A stretch of DNA of 6,663 nt from positions 1 through 6,663 of the forward strand of contig CACZPV010000138.1 of assembly GCA_902783065.1 (NCBI GenBank), written 5' to 3'. Both the position numbers and the translations under genes were made by a program. Below are positions 6,005 through 6,663 of the stretch, in pieces. The DNA comes from an uncultured Ruminococcus sp. Its GTDB lineage: Bacteria; Bacillota; Clostridia; Oscillospirales; Acutalibacteraceae. Below the pieces are notes generated by a model. That model ran no database searches and had not been told where the DNA came from. It worked only from the letters and a program-made list of their open reading frames with translations. Within the stretch, counting starts at the first letter, position 1, and each line of letters begins with the position of its first letter.

Positions 6005-6663
6005 TCTGTATCTTCCCCCTTTGCCGCCTTATTTCCGGCAGCGGAAGAACGAAGCTGCCCGCAGGAAGCATTGATATCGCTGCCGAGCGTTCGTCTTACC
6101 GTTGCAGTAATCCCCGCTTTTTCGAGGATGCTCGTAAAACTTTTTAATCTGTCACTGCGGCTTTTGCGGTAATCGCTGCCGCTGACGCTGTTAACCGGTA
6201 TCAGATTAACATGTGCAAGCATCCCCCGTATTTTCTCTGCAAGTTCTTCTGCACACTCATCACTGTCATTAACTCCGTCAATCATAGCATATTCAAAAGA
6301 AATTCTCCTGCCTGTCTGTTTTGCATAATACCGGCATGCTTTAAGCAGTTCGCCCATCGGATACCGTTTATTAACCGGCATCGTACGGCTGCGAATCTCA
6401 TCATTTGGAGCATGCAGTGATACCGATAAAGTAAGCTGCATTTTTTTCTCCGCAAGATCATATATTCTCGGCACTATACCGCAGGTTGAAAGAGAAATAT
6501 GCCTCATTCCTATATTCATTCCGTTTTCACAGCTGACAAGCTCCAGAAAACGAATCACATTATCATAATTATCCAGCGGCTCTCCCATTCCCATCAGAAC
6601 AATATTTGAGATACGTATACCGTTATCTTCCTGTTCAGTCTGTATCTGCGAAAGAATTTCCGA
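6001..6663 (-). CDS. rlmN: Dual-specificity 23S rRNA A2503 / tRNA A37 C2-methyltransferase RlmN, 5' partial
   Basis: A radical-SAM enzyme that methylates C2 of A2503 in the peptidyl-transferase centre and A37 of some tRNAs. Only the last 220 residues are in the window: the frame is open to the right edge, and the ATG at 6594 is internal, in the conserved L-M-G-M-G-E-P-L-D-N-Y motif. Other family signatures are S-T-C-G-I-V-P, L-S-V-S-L-H-A-P-N-D, the E-x-x-x-I-x-G-V-N-D segment, H-V-N-L-I-P-V-N, and near the end D-I-N-A-S-C-G-Q-L-R. The Cys of that last motif (codon 6063-6061) corresponds to the catalytic Cys355 of E. coli RlmN. The CX3CX2C iron-sulfur motif and the other catalytic Cys should lie in the missing N-terminal part. 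A roughly 14-residue Ala/Lys/Gly-rich tail follows, and the stop overlaps the phosphatase start. Confidence 0.96.
   Translation of the reverse strand, partial: SEILSQIQTEQEDNGIRISNIVLMGMGEPLDNYDNVIRFLELVSCENGMNIGMRHISLSTCGIVPRIYDLAEKKMQLTLSVSLHAPNDEIRSRTMPVNKRYPMGELLKACRYYAKQTGRRISFEYAMIDGVNDSDECAEELAEKIRGMLAHVNLIPVNSVSGSDYRKSRSDRLKSFTSILEKAGITATVRRTLGSDINASCGQLRSSAAGNKAAKGEDTE

Noticed and set aside
6592..6594. ATG at 6594 as the start of rlmN
   Set aside because: It lies inside the conserved L-M-G-M-G-E-P-L motif and the frame continues to the right edge, so the gene is only cut by the window.

Overview
The window looks like a chromosomal segment from a low- to mid-GC Clostridia, most likely a Lachnospiraceae-type gut bacterium. 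I infer this from two things. The first is the Firmicutes-type gene order rlmN - PP2C phosphatase - PASTA kinase - rsgA. The second is a large surface protein combining BspA-type leucine-rich repeats with bacterial Ig-like (Big_2-type) domains, a combination common in that family. Species cannot be named from sequence reading alone.

Layout: positions 2-1108 (+ strand) hold the 3' end of the surface protein gene, whose start lies left of the window. A strong 15-bp stem hairpin (1130-1163) separates it from a block of five genes on the - strand, reading right to left. These are the 3' two-thirds or so of rlmN (6663-6001, start beyond the right edge), a PP2C phosphatase of the Stp/PrpC type (6004-5276), a PrkC/Stk1-type PASTA Ser/Thr kinase (5184-2887), the ribosome-assembly GTPase rsgA (2873-1989), and a two-TM DUF3592-like membrane protein (1958-1188). 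Spacing is tight: a 4-nt ATGA overlap, then gaps of 91, 13 and 30 nt. No convincing terminator lies inside the block, so it is probably one operon that ends at the hairpin. The 91-nt gap before the kinase could hold an internal promoter, but the match is weak.

How the genes fit together: the kinase senses the cell wall through three extracellular PASTA domains and the phosphatase reverses its phosphorylations. RsgA matures the 30S subunit and is a reported PrkC substrate in Bacillus subtilis. RlmN methylates 23S rRNA and tRNA. The operon thus joins cell-wall signalling to ribosome function. The last gene is less usual: in many Firmicutes rsgA is followed by rpe and thiN, whereas here a DUF3592-type membrane protein follows and the operon then stops.

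I found no mobile element, CRISPR array, tRNA or rRNA, and no clearly new biological system. The most distinctive items are the Ser/Thr/Glu-rich linker and acidic C-terminal module on the kinase, the DUF3592 protein at the operon end, and the duplicated Ig-like domain in the surface protein.
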